64,000 bases of DNA, taken from assembly GCF_001277295.1 (NCBI RefSeq), contig NZ_CP011456.1, positions 1,550,001 through 1,614,000 on the forward strand, read 5' to 3'. The translations under genes and the position numbers were made by a program. Numbering within the stretch: position 1 is the stretch's first letter; each line of letters opens with the position of its first letter. This DNA comes from Anabaena sp. WA102. Its GTDB lineage: Bacteria; Cyanobacteriota; Cyanobacteriia; Cyanobacteriales; Nostocaceae. Below the pieces are notes generated by a model. That model saw only the letters and a list, made by a program, of their open reading frames with translations, was not told the DNA's origin and searched no databases. Below are positions 43,662 through 53,369 of this stretch, one piece after another.

Positions 43662-45650
43662 ATGATCTGCTGTTTAAACCCGGATTGTTCCCAAGCTATC
43701 AACCCTGATCATAACAAGTTCTGTCAAAGTTGCAGAACCCCGTTAATACCATTATTAATCAATCGCTTTCGAGTATTGCGGGTGCTTTCTGCTGAAGGTG
43801 GTTTTGGGAGAACCTATTTAGCGGAAGATAGCCAGAAACTCAATGAAACTTGTGTAATCAAGCAACTTGCACCTAAACAGTCAGGAACTTACGCTTTAAA
43901 AAAAGCCACAGAATTATTTATTGAAGAAGCTAAACGCTTACAAGATTTAGGAGAACACCCGCAAATAACAATGCTGTTTGCTTATTTTGAAGATAATGGT
44001 TTTCTCTATTTAGTACAACAGTTTATTAAAGGGGATAATTTATTAGATGAATTAAAACAAAAGGGTAAATATAACGAAAATCAAATTCGGGAATTATTAC
44101 TAGATTTATTACCATCTTTAAAGTTTATTCATGAGCGCCAGGTTATTCATCGGGATATTAAACCACAGAATATCATGCGCCGAGCCAGTGATCGTAAGTT
44201 GGTATTAATTGATTTTGGGGCATCGAAACAATTAACTACCACAGTTCACACCCAAATAGGAACACGAATAGGTACTCATGGTTATAGTCCACTGGAACAA
44301 ATTCAGCTTGGTGAAGCTTATCGAGCCAGTGATTTATTTGCTTTAGGTGCAACTTGTTTTCATCTTTTAACAGGGGTTCATCCTTTTAATTTATGGACAA
44401 GAAATGGTTTTAGTTGGGTGAATAATTGGCAACAACATTTATCTGTTTCTGTGAGTCAGGAATTGGGGCAAATTTTAGATAAGTTGTTGAAAATTGAGAT
44501 TCAAGAACGGTATCAATCTGCGGATGAGGTCATCAAAGATTTACAAATTCCTCCTACAGTTTATGTACCTCCAGGGGGAAATCAAATTCCTCGAAATCAA
44601 ATTTTGGGAAATTCTGGAAGTTCTCAAAATCAAATTTCTCAACATCAAATTTCGGGAAATTCTCCAACTACAATCAATCGTCGCGGTTTTATCTATCGAG
44701 GATTATTTTTAGGTGGTATAACTGTCGCATTTGTAGGACAAAGTTTATTTCCTGGGAAGAAAAATCAAACCTCAATTTCAGATACAGCAACTCCTGAAAA
44801 TACACCAACACCTGAGAATACAACTTCCTCAAATAACCTGAAAACCTTTAGTTTTGAAGTGGTCAGCACTAACGCACGGGGAAATATCACCAACCGACGC
44901 AAGGAAAGCGCGAAATACTTTACAGAAGACTTAGGAAATGGTGTGACATTGGAAATGGTGGAAATCCCAGGAGGAACATTTATCATGGGTTCACCGGAAA
45001 ACGAAGCAAGAAGGAATTCAACCGAAAGTCCCCAACATCAAGTTACTGTTCCTAGTTTCTTCATGGGAAAATATCAATTGACACAGGCACAATATCAAGC
45101 TATCATGGGTGGTAACCCTTCTGCATTCAAAGGCAATAATCGCCCAGTTGAACGAGTCAGTTGGAATGATGCAGTTAAATTCTGTGAAAAGTTAAGTCAA
45201 AAAACAGGAAAAAACTATAAATTACCCAGTGAAGCTGAATGGGAGTATGCTTGTAGAGCCGGAACTACTACACCGTTTTATTTTGGTGAAAGCATAACCA
45301 CTGATTTGGTAAACTATGATGGTAATTACACCTATGTTTCTGCACCAGAAGGCAAAAACCGTCAACAAACCACAGATGTAGGTTCTTTTCCCCCTAACGC
45401 TTCTGGTTTGTATGATATGCACGGTAATGTGTGGGAATGGTGTTTGGATGATTATATAGATAATTATAGTGATGCGCCTAGAGACGGTATTGCTTTGACA
45501 GGACGAAGCGATGTAAAACTGCTGCGCGATGGTTCGTGGTTCAACGGTCTTGCTAATTGCCGTTCTGCTTTTCGCTACCCCTACACTCTCGACTTCGGCA
45601 ACGACATTGTTGGTTTTCGGGTTGTGTGTAGTGGTGCGGCGAGGACTTAG
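43662..45650 (+). CDS. Zinc-ribbon serine/threonine kinase fused to an FGE-sulfatase-type domain
   Basis: 662 residues. N-terminal ribbon CLNPDCSQAINPDHNKFCQS then C. Kinase domain ~30-300: AEGGFGRTYLAEDS glycine loop, CVIKQLAP lysine, VIHRDIKPQNIM catalytic loop, LIDFGASKQ. A Gln/Asn-rich linker leads to one membrane segment (YRGLFLGGITVAFVGQSLF) near 345. The C-terminal ~230 residues form a formylglycine-generating-enzyme-like domain: MVEIPGGTFIMGSPENEARR, RPVERVSWNDAVKFC, YKLPSEAEWEYACRAGT, GLYDMHGNVWEWC, GFRVVC. So a cytosolic kinase is joined through a membrane helix to a probable periplasmic FGE-like sensor. Confidence 0.93.
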   Translation: MICCLNPDCSQAINPDHNKFCQSCRTPLIPLLINRFRVLRVLSAEGGFGRTYLAEDSQKLNETCVIKQLAPKQSGTYALKKATELFIEEAKRLQDLGEHPQITMLFAYFEDNGFLYLVQQFIKGDNLLDELKQKGKYNENQIRELLLDLLPSLKFIHERQVIHRDIKPQNIMRRASDRKLVLIDFGASKQLTTTVHTQIGTRIGTHGYSPLEQIQLGEAYRASDLFALGATCFHLLTGVHPFNLWTRNGFSWVNNWQQHLSVSVSQELGQILDKLLKIEIQERYQSADEVIKDLQIPPTVYVPPGGNQIPRNQILGNSGSSQNQISQHQISGNSPTTINRRGFIYRGLFLGGITVAFVGQSLFPGKKNQTSISDTATPENTPTPENTTSSNNLKTFSFEVVSTNARGNITNRRKESAKYFTEDLGNGVTLEMVEIPGGTFIMGSPENEARRNSTESPQHQVTVPSFFMGKYQLTQAQYQAIMGGNPSAFKGNNRPVERVSWNDAVKFCEKLSQKTGKNYKLPSEAEWEYACRAGTTTPFYFGESITTDLVNYDGNYTYVSAPEGKNRQQTTDVGSFPPNASGLYDMHGNVWEWCLDDYIDNYSDAPRDGIALTGRSDVKLLRDGSWFNGLANCRSAFRYPYTLDFGNDIVGFRVVCSGAART

Positions 45651-46338
45651 TAGCCCTTTACACTCTTGCTCTTTTGCTCTTTTCTTTTCTTTCTCTTTTC
45701 CCTTCTTAACCCCCGCCGTTAGGCGGAAAAATAAAATTTTTTCTTTCGACAGTAAAGCAGATTGTGGTGTCTTTGCTTAGGATAGCACACATTTTTTAAA
45801 TTGTCAGAATCAGGATATCCGGTTACTGAGCGAAGTCGAAGTACAGGATTTAAGGATTTACAGGATGTTATTGATAAATTGCTGGTTTTCCTTTGCGTCT
45901 TTGCGTGAAAATGAATATTCAATATTGTCAGAATCAGGATTTCCAGGATTTGAGGATTTACAGGATGTTATTGATAAATTGCTGGTTTTCCTTTGCGTCT
46001 TTGCGTGAAAATGAATATTCAATATTGTCAGAATCAGGATATCCAGGATTTAAGGATTTACAGGATGTTATTGATAAATTGCTGGTTTTCCTTTGCGTCT
46101 TTGCGCGAAACTGAATATTGTCTGAATCAGGATTTTTGTAATATCCATATCCCTATCCCTAAATTATTTTAAATGAATTGAGTATTTATAATTTTTATTT
46201 TGAAAATTTTATGTTGAAAATCGTATATATTAACATTAATCATAAACTCTTAAACCCTAAAAACACAACTCAAACAAACATCCTGGAAATCCTTAAATCC
46301 TGGATATCCTGATTCTGACAATTTAATTTTATAACCTC
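45651..46338. repeat. ~100-bp direct repeats built on the TCAGAATCAGGAT family
   Basis: Three direct copies begin at ~45803, 45927 and 46027, each made of the repeat arm, TGTTATTGATAAATTGCTGG, and TTTGCGTCTTTGCGTGAAAA. The first has an extra 24 bp (GGTTACTGAGCGAAGTCGAA...). Another arm in inverse orientation lies at ~46278-46321, just before the Rpn gene. No gene here. Confidence 0.85.
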
Positions 46339-47202
46339 ATGAGTTTTGACAACGTTTGTAAACTACTAGCAGAAAAATATCCCTTTGATTTTGCTAAATG
46401 GTTACTTCCCCAAGCACCAAAAACCATCAAAGTCTTAAAAACCGAATTGAGTATAGAACCAATTCGCGCTGATTTTGTCACCTTCTTACAAACAGAAAAT
46501 CGGATTTTACATATTGAATTTCAAACCAACCCACAATCTAAACCTCCAATTCCTTTTAGAGAGTTAGACTATTCAGTGAGATTAATCCGTACATATCAAG
46601 TTCCTGTAACCCAAGTAGTGATTTTCCTGCAAGAAACAAATGATCCAATTGTTTTTACTGAAGAATATATTAACGAAACAACACGACACCGTTATCGTGT
46701 AATCAGAATGTGGGAACAAGATTCAGCTTTATTTCTCAATAATCTGGCATTATTACCATTAGCACCATTAACACAGACAAATTCACCTCAAAGCCTATTA
46801 TCCCAGATTGCCAATAATGTTGCTAAAATTGCAGATAGGGAGACTAAACAGAATATTGCCGCTTACACAGAGATTTTAGCAGGTTTGCGATTTGAGAAAG
46901 ACTTTATTCGTCAATTGTTAAGTGAGGATATTATGCAAGAATCAGTCATTTATCAGGACATTTTGCAGAAGGGAGAAAGAATTGGAGAACAAAGAGGAGA
47001 ACAAAGAGGAGAACTGAAAGGAGAACTGAAATTTTGCTTATTTTTACTTAATCAACGGTTTGGAGAAATTGACTCTTTAATAGTTGAAAAAGTCAAAGGT
47101 TTACCTGTTGAACAGTTAGAAAATTTAGGTGCTGCGTTGTTTAATATTTCTGAAGTTGCTGATTTAGTAACTTGGTTAAATCAACAAGATCATCAGAACT
47201 AA
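46339..47202 (+). CDS. Rpn family recombination-promoting nuclease (PD-(D/E)XK)
   Basis: 287 residues. SIEPIRADFVTFLQTENRIL then HIEFQTNPQSK is the D...ExQ core of the Rpn/transposase_31 family. The C-terminus has a short EQRGEQRGELKGELK repeat followed by a DUF4351 segment (LNQRFGEIDSLIVEKVKGLP). E. coli Rpn proteins cleave DNA and promote RecA-independent exchange. Its last ~90 codons are duplicated immediately downstream. Confidence 0.88.
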   Translation: MSFDNVCKLLAEKYPFDFAKWLLPQAPKTIKVLKTELSIEPIRADFVTFLQTENRILHIEFQTNPQSKPPIPFRELDYSVRLIRTYQVPVTQVVIFLQETNDPIVFTEEYINETTRHRYRVIRMWEQDSALFLNNLALLPLAPLTQTNSPQSLLSQIANNVAKIADRETKQNIAAYTEILAGLRFEKDFIRQLLSEDIMQESVIYQDILQKGERIGEQRGEQRGELKGELKFCLFLLNQRFGEIDSLIVEKVKGLPVEQLENLGAALFNISEVADLVTWLNQQDHQN

Positions 47203-47249
47203 TAATTTGTGGTGTTGGGTTTTGCAACCCAACCTAATTTGTAAAAAAA

Positions 47250-47543
47250 TTGGGGGTGCAGTTTGAGAAAGACTTTATTCGTCAATTGTTAAGTGAGGAT
47301 ATTATGCAAGAATCAGTCATTTATCAGGACATTTTGCAGAAGGGAGAAAGAATTGGAGAACAAAGAGGAGAAGTTAAATTTTGTCTACGTTTACTTAATC
47401 AACGGTTTGGGGAAATTGATTCTTTAATAGTTGAAAAAGTCAAAGGTTTACCTGTTGAACAGTTAGAAAATTTAGGTGCTGCATTGTTTAATATTTCTGA
47501 AGTTGCTGATTTAGTAACTTGGTTAAATCAACAAGATCATTAG
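47250..47543 (+). pseudogene. Tandem partial duplicate of the Rpn C-terminus
   Basis: 97 residues nearly identical to residues ~195-287 of the preceding protein (FEKDFIRQLLSEDIMQESVI... LVTWLNQQDH), starting at a TTG without an N-terminal nuclease domain. The GEQRGE repeat is shortened by two units. The duplicated segment also includes the downstream GTTGGGTTTTGCAACCCAAC hairpin, so this was a recent ~340-350-bp DNA duplication. It may be untranslated. Confidence 0.8.
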
Positions 47544-47591
47544 AAATAATAATTTGTGGTGTTGGGTTTTGCAACCCAACCTACTTGATAA

Positions 47592-48209
47592 TTACAAATT
47601 TTTCATTAAAGCTACTAAAATTTTCATTAAAGTTTCTAAATCATTGGGGACACGATAAAGGTTTAAATCTTGAGTAATTTCTTTTGATTCCCGATGTAAA
47701 ATTACAAATTGCCAAATATTACCAATAGAAACTGCACCATACAGGATAGGATTATCAATAGGAGACCAATTATCAAAGGCAATTAATTCTACGGCTAATT
47801 GGACAATTCCCCTTTCTAAATCGGCATTTTTAGCTTCAATAACTAATAATTGGTTATCAGCTTTAATATAATAATCAACAACTCCTTTTAATTGATTATT
47901 GATATTCAACCCATACTCTACTCTAACTTTAGCATGGGTATAGTGAATTAGTTCCATAATTACAGGAGCAATCAAAAATTCTCTTCTGGCGGTTTCACTG
48001 GTTAAACTAATATAGGGTAAACTTTCTTCAATACGATTTTTTAGGTCTGTTAATCTTTCTAAATTTTGTTGAGTTGTTGGTAAAGTTAGAGATTGTGATT
48101 GAAACTTATAGCCAAAATATCCTATAATTTCATCTGGTTCATAATTCAATTTGAAATAATCAGCAAATGTGTAGGATTGATTAGAGTCAATTATTTGTAT
48201 TTTTACCAT
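47592..48209 (-). CDS. PD-(D/E)XK-like hypothetical protein
   Basis: 205 residues. N-terminal FADYFKLNYEPDEIIGYFGY, then EFLIAPVIMELI, GVVDYYIKADNQLLVIEAKN (D...ExK) and VQLAVELIAFD, a PD-(D/E)XK arrangement comparable with the protein at 32933. Common in cyanobacteria, role unknown. Confidence 0.65.
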   Translation of the reverse strand: MVKIQIIDSNQSYTFADYFKLNYEPDEIIGYFGYKFQSQSLTLPTTQQNLERLTDLKNRIEESLPYISLTSETARREFLIAPVIMELIHYTHAKVRVEYGLNINNQLKGVVDYYIKADNQLLVIEAKNADLERGIVQLAVELIAFDNWSPIDNPILYGAVSIGNIWQFVILHRESKEITQDLNLYRVPNDLETLMKILVALMKNL

Positions 48210-48257
48210 AATTCTATTTTTAACTCTTCTCGATAGGAAAAACCCGCTAATCCCCCA

Positions 48258-48497
48258 TTATACCTCCATAATTAACGGATATTCAAATTGAGAAGGTAAA
48301 TCTTGTAAATGAAAATTATGATTTTTTTCTTTCTCCAATTCCAATAATACCTTAGCTACATCTTCAGCAATTTCTATAGCTTCTTGTACTGTTTTACCTT
48401 CTGCCAATAAACCTTGTAAATCATCACTTGTAGCTACAAAATATTCTTGTTCATCTTCAATAAATTTTTCAATTTTTAGTCGAATTAGCATTTGCAT
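48258..48497 (-). CDS. HicB/DUF1902-like small protein
   Basis: 79 residues: EKFIEDEQEYFVATSDDLQG then LLAEGKTVQEAIEIAEDVAK, the DUF1902/HicB-like fold. The start could be the third codon (MLIRLK). No HicA partner is adjacent; the upstream PD-(D/E)XK gene is 48 bp downstream in transcription order. Confidence 0.7.
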   Translation of the reverse strand: MQMLIRLKIEKFIEDEQEYFVATSDDLQGLLAEGKTVQEAIEIAEDVAKVLLELEKEKNHNFHLQDLPSQFEYPLIMEV

Positions 48498-48657
48498 TTA
48501 GTTAACCTTGATAGTGAGTACAGGAATAAATGGTACTGCTTATATTATATTTTTCTGTGTCCTCTGCGCCTGGAGCGTGAAAAAAACTTCCAAACCAAAG
48601 ACACAAAAACGCCCAGAAAAACCCTTTGCGTCTTTGCGCCTTTGCGTGAGATATTTC

Positions 48658-50769
48658 TTAACCTACATTAGCAACATAAGGACTTGTTAACTTATCCAAT
48701 TGCTGAGTTAACAGACTGAGGAACAAACCCACATCAGTCACCACACCTACAGATTCTATTGAACCGCGATCGCTCAATTTTGTCACCACAGCCGGGTTAA
48801 TGTCCACACAAACCATCTTCACACCTGCGGGAGTCATATTTCCCACCCCAATAGAATGCAGCATGGAAGACAGCATCAAAATCATGTCTGCACCTTCAAT
48901 GATTTTAGAATACTCCTGTTGTGCTAAAATCAAGTTCATTTGGGTATCGGGTAACGGACCATCATCCCGAATTGAACCAGCGAGAGAAAAGGGAATGTTA
49001 TTTTTCACACATTCATACATCACCCCACTTTTCACCACTCCCGCTTCTACAGCTTTAGCAATGCTACCAAAACGGCGGACGATATTAATGACTTTTAAAT
49101 GATGTCTATGTCCACCACGCACAGCCACGCCCCGCTTCATATCCACACCCAGGGATGTTCCCAGCAGGTTTTGTTCCATATCATGAACAGCGATCGCATT
49201 TCCGCCCAAAAGTCCCTGTACATAGCCTTCTCGAACTAAGCGACAGAGATGTTCACCACCACCTGTATGAATCACCACAGGACCTGCCGTAACAACTACT
49301 TTACCGCCGCTATCCTTAATTTTACGTAATTCCCAAGCCACCTGTTCCACGACTAATTCCACTCGTCTCTCGCTGGAAACTCCAGAAGACATAAAGCTGA
49401 ACTCTTGGGAATTGCGTTGTTCGCGTGATTCAGCTTTGCGAACGGTGCGAATACCTAAAACATCCACAACTACTTTGTCGCCGATTTCTAAATCCCGGAG
49501 GAGTTTGCATTTTGCTACTATACCATTAGCAGTTGTGGAAATAGCGATCGCCCCATCCATGCGTTGATTTTGCACCTTCAGCCATTCTCCATTTACCCTG
49601 ACTTCAGTGGGATAAATCGTGCTGACATAGAAATCATCAGGAGCAACACCCGCTTGGATCACAGGTTCTAACTTAGAATCTCGTTCGTCTTGGGGTAAAT
49701 CAACTGCACCCAAATCAATTAACTGGGAGATAATTTCTTCCATCACTTCGTGAGATGGTGCAGATACCCTGACTTCCGCCGCAGATGTACTTTGACGTTG
49801 TTCTCCCAAGTTGAATTTGAGAACTTGGAAACTTCCCCCCATTTCTACAATCAAATCTAAAGCGCGGTTAATCAAACCTGCATCGAGAAGGTGTCCTTCC
49901 ATGCGAATGACACGACTTTCTACAGATACATTAGCGTGAATTTCCTCACCTATGGGTTCTGTTACCCGCAAAGTCAAGCATTTAGCCGCACCACCAGCTT
50001 TGAGAAATTCTGTTAACGGGGTTTCAATAACTTGGAAACCAACTTCCGCTAACCGTGATTTTAAATTATCACTAGCTTTGTTCATAATCACGATGCTATC
50101 AACATTCACCGCATTACAAGCAAAGTTAACAGCATCAGCTTCTTCAATAGCAATCCGCTTTTCCGGTGCGACGCGCATTTCAATCACGCGGTTAGAGTAG
50201 GAATCAAACGCGCCAGGATAATACAGCAAATAACCATTTGCCAAAGGACAAAAGCAGGTATCCAGGTGATAAAAACGCTCATCCATTAAGCGCAGAGAAA
50301 TCACCTCAATGTCCAGCCATTTAGCCAGGTAGGGGTGAGAATCTAATTCTGACCGGAAACCATATCCAGCCCACAACCAGCGTCCTTCTCGGTCTAGGAG
50401 TGCATCACCAGCACCTTCAAAGGGGAGGTCTTTGGGAAGTGTGTAAACATTAAAACCATTTTGTTCAAACCACTGTTGAAAATACGGTTCTTCTCCTTGG
50501 CGTTCTTTATGTAAAAAGCGGCTGAGAACAACGTTTTCACCGAGGACTAAACCCGCGTTAGCACTGAATACCATATCAGGCCAACCTTTTTCGGGGGCAA
50601 CTAAATCAACAATGGCATGATCTTTAATTACATGGTATAATTTATTCCATTGCTCCACAGCGCGATCGCGTGAGGACTTATGAATATTCCCTTCCATCCA
50701 AGGATTAATCACATAATCCACATCATAATGGTCAGGAGCGCACATCAAAAAACGAATTTGGGAAACCAT
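48658..50769 (-). CDS. agrE: Bifunctional arginine dihydrolase / ornithine-to-proline enzyme AgrE (ArgZ)
   Basis: 703 residues. The N-terminal guanidine-group-modifying domain turns arginine into ornithine, CO2 and ammonia. N71 (FSANAGL), H168 (RFYHLDTCF) and C264 (AAKCLTLRV) match the positions reported for AgrE/ArgZ. The C-terminal LOR/SDH-type domain (~285-703, e.g. GPVVIHTGGGEHLCRLVREG and LMLSSMLHSIGVGNMTPAGV) converts ornithine to proline in the Anabaena protein. In Nostocales this enzyme mobilises nitrogen from cyanophycin. Confidence 0.93.
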   Translation of the reverse strand: MVSQIRFLMCAPDHYDVDYVINPWMEGNIHKSSRDRAVEQWNKLYHVIKDHAIVDLVAPEKGWPDMVFSANAGLVLGENVVLSRFLHKERQGEEPYFQQWFEQNGFNVYTLPKDLPFEGAGDALLDREGRWLWAGYGFRSELDSHPYLAKWLDIEVISLRLMDERFYHLDTCFCPLANGYLLYYPGAFDSYSNRVIEMRVAPEKRIAIEEADAVNFACNAVNVDSIVIMNKASDNLKSRLAEVGFQVIETPLTEFLKAGGAAKCLTLRVTEPIGEEIHANVSVESRVIRMEGHLLDAGLINRALDLIVEMGGSFQVLKFNLGEQRQSTSAAEVRVSAPSHEVMEEIISQLIDLGAVDLPQDERDSKLEPVIQAGVAPDDFYVSTIYPTEVRVNGEWLKVQNQRMDGAIAISTTANGIVAKCKLLRDLEIGDKVVVDVLGIRTVRKAESREQRNSQEFSFMSSGVSSERRVELVVEQVAWELRKIKDSGGKVVVTAGPVVIHTGGGEHLCRLVREGYVQGLLGGNAIAVHDMEQNLLGTSLGVDMKRGVAVRGGHRHHLKVINIVRRFGSIAKAVEAGVVKSGVMYECVKNNIPFSLAGSIRDDGPLPDTQMNLILAQQEYSKIIEGADMILMLSSMLHSIGVGNMTPAGVKMVCVDINPAVVTKLSDRGSIESVGVVTDVGLFLSLLTQQLDKLTSPYVANVG

Positions 50770-51014
50770 AAAAATTTTACGAACTTCTAAAATGCTACTA
50801 ATGTCTTCTGGATACAGAGTTTTGGCGATCCAATTCTGTCAAATCTGCTACTTAACCTCTACCTTTTGTTCCTGGTAGGCTTTACAAGGATATCGTTATT
50901 ATTCTATTACTGCTAGGGACAATATAAGGATATGAAATAAAAAAGGTTTATGAAGAGATGTTATAGTATGGCTAATAACCGTTTAGAAAAAGCATAGATA
51001 TTGAATAACTATTT

Positions 51015-51818
51015 ATGAATACTGAAAAAAGAAAAGGACTTAAAGAAGCTTTTGCAGTGTTTTTTGAAAATCCCAGTCGTGATTCACTACGTAAATTATT
51101 AGTTGATCATACTGGTGAACATGATGATTTAGATTTTAAAAGTGCATTAATTACTCCGCCAATTTTAGCCAAGCATATTATCGCAATGGCAAATAAAGCT
51201 GGTGGTGTAATTGTCTTTGGAGTTAAGGAAACAGAGAATGGAAAATTTGAGTCTGTAGGAATTGGATTAAATGATAAAACTCATTTTTTAAGAGATATTA
51301 ATGCTTATGTACCTGATAAATTAAGTTATGAGGTAATTGATTTTAATTTTAATGAAATTGAGTATACAGAAATAAAAGGTAAATCATTTCGAGTAGTTAT
51401 TATTGAATATTCACCGGAATATATTCCTTTTCTGTCTAAAAAAGATGGGGAAGGTATCAAGAAAAATTTGATCTATGTTCGGAAAAATGCCAGTTCAGAA
51501 ACGGCTGACTATAACGATTTGCAAGATATTTTTAATCGTAGGTTAGAAACAAGTTTTTCATCTGCCAGAGAAATATCACTAACAGAGCATTTTAAAGAGC
51601 TAAAAGAGATTTATTCATTGATAAACAGAGGCTGGTGGTATGAGGATTTTGGGTTTCCTGTTCCTCCTCCAGATTATTATGATGATTATCCCTTTATGGA
51701 ATTTGTAGCTAATCCTAAATATCCAAAAGAAGATTATGATGATTTTGTAGTGAGAATGTTAAATTTAAAAAAATCAGTAATCGAATCAATAATAAAATCT
51801 GATAAATTTTTTAGATAA
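51015..51818 (+). CDS. AlbA_2 (Schlafen-type) putative DNA/nucleic-acid-binding protein
   Basis: 267 residues. DDLDFKSALITPPILAKHII, AMANKAGGVIVFGVKE and YVRKNASSETADYNDL are the AlbA_2/Schlafen AAA_4-like core (the -DFK-, -N..GG-, R-N-S pattern). The C-terminal ~90 residues are unrecognised. It is separated by 90 bp from the ATPase gene on the same strand; probable first gene of a three-gene cassette. Confidence 0.8.
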   Translation: MNTEKRKGLKEAFAVFFENPSRDSLRKLLVDHTGEHDDLDFKSALITPPILAKHIIAMANKAGGVIVFGVKETENGKFESVGIGLNDKTHFLRDINAYVPDKLSYEVIDFNFNEIEYTEIKGKSFRVVIIEYSPEYIPFLSKKDGEGIKKNLIYVRKNASSETADYNDLQDIFNRRLETSFSSAREISLTEHFKELKEIYSLINRGWWYEDFGFPVPPPDYYDDYPFMEFVANPKYPKEDYDDFVVRMLNLKKSVIESIIKSDKFFR

Positions 51819-51908
51819 CACACATAGCACCTCATATTATACGGGAGATACTGTATTAACGGACTTGATGCTAAAATAATATTTTCTATTGGAATATATA
51901 GGTGAAAA

Positions 51909-53369
51909 ATGAAAATCAAATTCTCAAACTTAGGTAGTATTCAAGAAACAGAGTTAGATTTGCGTCCTCTGACAGTAATTATTGGACCAAATAACTCAGG
52001 TAAAACTTATATTGCCTATTCTATTTATGGTTTGTGGCAGCGTGTGACACGAACTTTGAATATGTATAAAGGTCAATTAGACTTCAAGCAAGAAAATCAA
52101 GGTGGTTGGTCACTGCAAATAGATAATAACCTACTTGATTTTTTTGTTAGAGATGCTGAAGAAATGGCAAAAAGTTTCCAAGGAAGTTCTTTAGAATCAT
52201 TCTTTCAGGATTCAAGTCATAAACTTTTCTCTAAAACATTATTTTCAATCATAATTTCTCGTCAAGAAGTCGAAGATGCGATAAATATATTAACTCAACA
52301 AGAATCTTTTTTCTTGGAGATTTTTCATTTGTCATACGGAATTTCTATAAAACTCAAAATTAGTCGCCAAAATAATACGTTGTTTTTCAAAACTCAATCT
52401 CAAAATCAGGAAAACAATATAAACGAAAACAAGATATTAATAGAGGATTTTTATAAAACAAATACACCAGAAATATATTTTATTGATGTTATTAAGCAAA
52501 TAATTTTCTCTACTAAAATTTTTGCTTTTCCTGCTGAAAGAAATGCTTTTATAAATACCTATAAAATGCTGGCAAATAGGCGTTATCAACTTCTTAAACA
52601 AACTCAAAGACAATTATTAAGTATAAGTAGTTCAGAAAGACAACTTGATATACTAAAAGAACAAGGTGATATTCGTTATCCACAACCAGTAGAAGATTTT
52701 TTAGATTTTTTATCGGAAATAGAACTTCAAGAAATACCGAAAACTAATTCAAGCAATAAAAATGAATTTCAGAAATTAGCAGATGAGATTGAAAAACAAC
52801 TACAAAACAAAAATAAAACTAATTTAAAATCTACTAAACTTGGTGGAAAAGAAATAAAAGTTTTAGTTAAAAAGGGTTTAGAAATTGATATATATAATGC
52901 TTCATCTTCTATCAAACAACTTGCACCATTACTGTTATATTTAAGATATCGTGCAAGTAAAGGTGATTTTCTGGTAATAGATGAACCAGAGATGAACTTA
53001 CATCCAGAATCACAAGCAAAGCTGCTGGAAGCATTATCTATTCTTGTTAATCTTGGTGTGAGAATCTTACTTACAACCCATAGTCCTTATGTTATGGCAC
53101 ATCTAAATAATTTAGTTAATGGTAATCATGAAAATCCTGAAATCTTAAAACGTCAATCTTCATCTTTATATCTTCAAGATGAAAGAGCATTTTTACCTAT
53201 AGATCAAGTTAGTGCGTATGAAATGAAAGATAATAAATTAGTTTCATTAAATGATCCAGATTATGGCATTAGATGGGATACTTTAAGTGATGTTTCTGTA
53301 GATATTCAACAAAAGTTTTTTGAAATTTATGAAGCAGGACAAGAAAAAGCAGATGAAACAGAAGAATAG
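51909..53369 (+). CDS. OLD/ABC-type AAA ATPase
   Basis: 486 residues. Walker A GPNNSGKT at 26-33; an inserted helical region ~110-330; signature-like SSSIKQLAPLLLYLRY at ~331; Walker B FLVIDEPEMNLHPESQ at ~355-370; H-loop LLTTHSPYVMAHL at ~387. This is the SMC/RecF-like AAA_15/AAA_21 ATPase type found in OLD, Gabija, PARIS and related defence systems. There is no TOPRIM domain at the C-terminus. It overlaps the next gene by 17 bp. Confidence 0.88.
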   Translation: MKIKFSNLGSIQETELDLRPLTVIIGPNNSGKTYIAYSIYGLWQRVTRTLNMYKGQLDFKQENQGGWSLQIDNNLLDFFVRDAEEMAKSFQGSSLESFFQDSSHKLFSKTLFSIIISRQEVEDAINILTQQESFFLEIFHLSYGISIKLKISRQNNTLFFKTQSQNQENNINENKILIEDFYKTNTPEIYFIDVIKQIIFSTKIFAFPAERNAFINTYKMLANRRYQLLKQTQRQLLSISSSERQLDILKEQGDIRYPQPVEDFLDFLSEIELQEIPKTNSSNKNEFQKLADEIEKQLQNKNKTNLKSTKLGGKEIKVLVKKGLEIDIYNASSSIKQLAPLLLYLRYRASKGDFLVIDEPEMNLHPESQAKLLEALSILVNLGVRILLTTHSPYVMAHLNNLVNGNHENPEILKRQSSSLYLQDERAFLPIDQVSAYEMKDNKLVSLNDPDYGIRWDTLSDVSVDIQQKFFEIYEAGQEKADETEE

